Assembly: GCA_025359585.1 (NCBI GenBank)
Contig: JANYFX010000099.1
Span: 1 to 6,894 of the forward strand
Length of the DNA stretch: 6,894 nucleotides
Reading direction: 5' to 3'
Source of the DNA: Rhizobacter sp.
GTDB lineage: Bacteria > Pseudomonadota > Gammaproteobacteria > Burkholderiales > Burkholderiaceae_C
In this document: one piece after another, positions 5,344 to 6,894 of the stretch
How the letters are laid out: every line of letters begins with the position of its first letter
Numbering within the stretch: the stretch's first letter is position 1
Translations under genes and position numbers: made by a program
Notes under the pieces: model-generated
Told to the model about the DNA's origin: nothing
What the model saw: only the letters and a program-made list of their open reading frames with translations
The model's database searches: none

Positions 5344-5377
5344 CGAGACATGCTCCGATCGTCACGGCATCGTCTCG
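5344..5377. repeat. Imperfect inverted repeat between the regulator and the hydrolase gene
   Basis: CGAGACATGC (5344-5353) pairs with GCAT-C-GTCTCG (5367-5377), giving 10 paired bases per arm with one unpaired C at 5371 and a 13-nt centre. No T-run follows, so it does not look like an intrinsic terminator. It lies 38 bases before the hydrolase start and could be an operator or a leader hairpin; this is inference. Confidence 0.35.
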
Positions 5378-5415
5378 TTCACCGAGGGCGGGTGCCTTCG
5401 ACGAGGAGTGCATTC

Positions 5416-6468
5416 ATGGTGTCGATCGGTTCGAGGTTTTGGGCAGCGTGCTGCCGCGTGGGGCTCGGCGCATGGCTGGGCGTGTGGCTCACGCTGGCGC
5501 AGGCCGGCGTCGGTTTGAGCGAGATCGCGGCGACAGCCGAAGACGGCCCGGTCACGCTTTTTTACCGGACCGACGCCGCCGAGCAAGCGCTGCCGCGCGG
5601 GATGTTCACGTTGCAGTTCGCGCCGCAGGCGGTGCCCCGGCGCGGCAACGGTCGGCTGGTGGTCATCTCGCACGGCACCGGTGGTTCACCGTGGGTGCAC
5701 GCAGACCTGGCACGCGCGCTGGTGGAAGCAGGTTTCGTCGTTGCCATGCCCGAGCACCAGGCCGACAACTACAAGGACCACAGCGACGCCATCGGCGCAC
5801 TGTCGCGGCGGCCCGCAGAGGTCTCGCGCGCGATCGACGCAGTCGGGCGCGATCCCCGTTTTGCACCGCTGCTCGACCTGGGCAAGGTCGGTGTCTATGG
5901 CATGTCGGCCGGAGGCCACACCGCCCTGACGATCGCCGGTGGCCGCTGGTCACCCGACGGCTTCAAGCGCCATTGCGAGCAGAACCTGGTCGATGACTTC
6001 CAGTTCTGTGTCGGCGTGATCACGAAGCTGACCGGTGGTGTGCTCGATGGCCTCAAGAAGTGGGTGGCGCTGACCGTGATCCGCCATCGCTTCAGCGACA
6101 CCACGGTGCGCGAATACAACGACCCTCGTGTTGCCGCCGTGGTGGCGGCCGTGCCGGCCGCAGCCATTTTCGACATGGCCTCGTTCACCACGCCGCGCGT
6201 GCCGCTGGGGCTGGTCACCGCGCAGCAAGACCGCTGGCTGGTGCCGCGCTTTCACAGCGACCGCGTGCTGCAGGCCTGCAAGCCTTGCGAGCACATCGCC
6301 GACCTGCCGACCGGCGGCCACGGTGCGCTGCTCTCGCCGCCGCCGCCGGGCCTGACCGGCTTGCTCGGCGAGATGCTGAACGACCCGCCGGGATTCGACC
6401 GGAGCGTGACGCCGGAGGTGGACCGCAAGATCAGCGCGTATTTCAGCCGGCACTTGCTGCCGCAATGA
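5416..6468 (+). CDS. Secreted alpha/beta-hydrolase (dienelactone hydrolase/PAF-acetylhydrolase-like)
   Basis: This is a 350-residue exported serine hydrolase. Residues 1-30 look like a signal peptide (Arg in the n-region, long hydrophobic core, AQA before the likely cleavage). LVVISHGTGGS (81-91) is the oxyanion-loop strand with HG. GMSAGGH (162-168) is the nucleophile elbow with Ser164. Asp272 (TAQQDRWLVP) and His302 (TGGHGALL) complete a plausible triad. Cys187/Cys198 and Cys288/Cys291 are close pairs that could form disulfides, which fits a periplasmic or extracellular location. The ATG at 5416 is chosen because GAGGAG (5403-5408) lies seven bases upstream and the signal peptide starts there; the frame is open back to 5239, inside the regulator gene. 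The family includes lipases, esterases and lactone hydrolases, so the substrate cannot be read from sequence. The gene follows the AraC-type regulator by 109 bases. Confidence 0.85.
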   Translation: MVSIGSRFWAACCRVGLGAWLGVWLTLAQAGVGLSEIAATAEDGPVTLFYRTDAAEQALPRGMFTLQFAPQAVPRRGNGRLVVISHGTGGSPWVHADLARALVEAGFVVAMPEHQADNYKDHSDAIGALSRRPAEVSRAIDAVGRDPRFAPLLDLGKVGVYGMSAGGHTALTIAGGRWSPDGFKRHCEQNLVDDFQFCVGVITKLTGGVLDGLKKWVALTVIRHRFSDTTVREYNDPRVAAVVAAVPAAAIFDMASFTTPRVPLGLVTAQQDRWLVPRFHSDRVLQACKPCEHIADLPTGGHGALLSPPPPGLTGLLGEMLNDPPGFDRSVTPEVDRKISAYFSRHLLPQ

Positions 6469-6563
6469 GTGTTCTTCGCCGCGCCTGCTCCGGCTCCCGT
6501 TCCTGAGTTTTTTGATTCGAGTCACTGCATGCACCGCACGCTGCGGGCTGGCAAACTCGCGCC

Positions 6564-6894
6564 ATGAGCTTCACTAAGAAAACCCTGGGCCACGGCCTCC
6601 TTCGAACGGCGTTCGCCGCCTGTTTTCTGCCGGGCCTGCTGGCCTGTGCGGTGAAACCTGCGGAGCCGACGCTCTCGTCACAGCGCATCGCAGAGATCGT
6701 GGCGAGCCCCGATCGAAGCGCGGCAGACCGCAACAACGATCTGCGGCGCAAGCCGGAACAGATGCTGGCTTTCATTGGCGTTCGGCCCGGCATGGTGGCG
6801 CTCGACGTGAGCGCGGGTGGTGGCTACACCAGCGAGCTGCTGGCGCGCGCGATCGGCCCGAGCGGCGCGGTGTACGGGCAGAGCCAGCCGCGCG
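6564..6894 (+). CDS. Predicted exported class I SAM-dependent methyltransferase, N-terminal part (cut by window edge)
   Basis: The frame opens at ATG 6564 and runs off the window after 110 codons. Residues 1-27 form a basic then hydrophobic leader ending in GLLAC, a lipobox with Cys28; Ala at +2 would favour the outer membrane. After RIAEIVASPDRSAADRNNDLRR comes PEQMLAFIGVRPGMVALDVSAGGGYTSELLA (64-94), which matches the SAM-binding motif I pattern (strand, Asp81, glycine-rich loop), then GPSGAVYG (98-105). This resembles the 'predicted methyltransferase' family (COG4798 type, as remembered), whose members often carry signal peptides. SAM is not known to be available in the periplasm, so its activity there is puzzling. 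No clear Shine-Dalgarno sequence is present. The 95 bases between this gene and the hydrolase hold a T-run (6508-6513) without a convincing hairpin. Confidence 0.8.
   Translation, partial: MSFTKKTLGHGLLRTAFAACFLPGLLACAVKPAEPTLSSQRIAEIVASPDRSAADRNNDLRRKPEQMLAFIGVRPGMVALDVSAGGGYTSELLARAIGPSGAVYGQSQPR

Noticed and set aside
4200..5351. Minus-strand open frame of 383 codons opposite the AraC-type regulator
   Set aside because: The product is dominated by Arg, Gln and His with no domain. The opposite strand gives coherent membrane segments and two helix-turn-helix motifs.
6469..6520. T-run at 6508-6513 as a terminator for the hydrolase gene
   Set aside because: No stable GC-rich inverted repeat directly precedes it.

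Overview
The window is ordinary-looking chromosomal DNA of high GC content from a betaproteobacterium, most likely order Burkholderiales (comamonad or Leptothrix/Rubrivivax-type relatives). The evidence is the gene order gyrA (divergent) - ompA - ubiG - HAD phosphatase - ssrA, a Burkholderiales-style short OmpA with an N-terminal 'NGTNELCWRDGTWTP' module, and GC-rich codon use. The lineage is inferred from remembered family features, not from a database search.

Layout. Positions 1-356 (minus strand) hold the first 118 codons of gyrA, cut by the left edge just before the catalytic Tyr. A 285-bp divergent intergenic region (357-641) carries the gyrA and ompA control signals. Next come ompA (642-1319), a strong intrinsic terminator, and ubiG (1414-2124), which overlaps a HAD-family phosphatase by 4 bp (2121-2798). 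The phosphatase is most likely MupP of peptidoglycan recycling rather than a true phosphoglycolate phosphatase. Twelve bases later starts a complete one-piece tmRNA gene (ssrA, 2811-3181) with an encoded CCA end, tag ANDQTYALAA and its own terminator.

The right half is less conserved. It holds a 2-keto-4-pentenoate hydratase-family enzyme (3300-4100), a membrane-anchored AraC-type regulator with about seven predicted membrane segments (4191-5306), a secreted serine alpha/beta-hydrolase (5416-6468), and the 5' part of a predicted exported lipoprotein of the class I SAM-methyltransferase fold (6564 to the edge).

How the genes fit together. The left half is housekeeping: DNA supercoiling, cell-envelope anchoring, ubiquinone synthesis, probable cell-wall sugar salvage and ribosome rescue. 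On the right, the membrane AraC regulator sits directly before the exported hydrolase, with an imperfect inverted repeat in the gap between them. An envelope-sensing regulator controlling that hydrolase is possible but is only inferred from position. I see no mobile element, CRISPR array, phage gene or integration scar, and no clearly new multi-gene system. The points most worth checking are Gln at GyrA position 83, the MupP assignment, the regulator/hydrolase pair, the exported methyltransferase, and compact promoters that overlap or abut genes.
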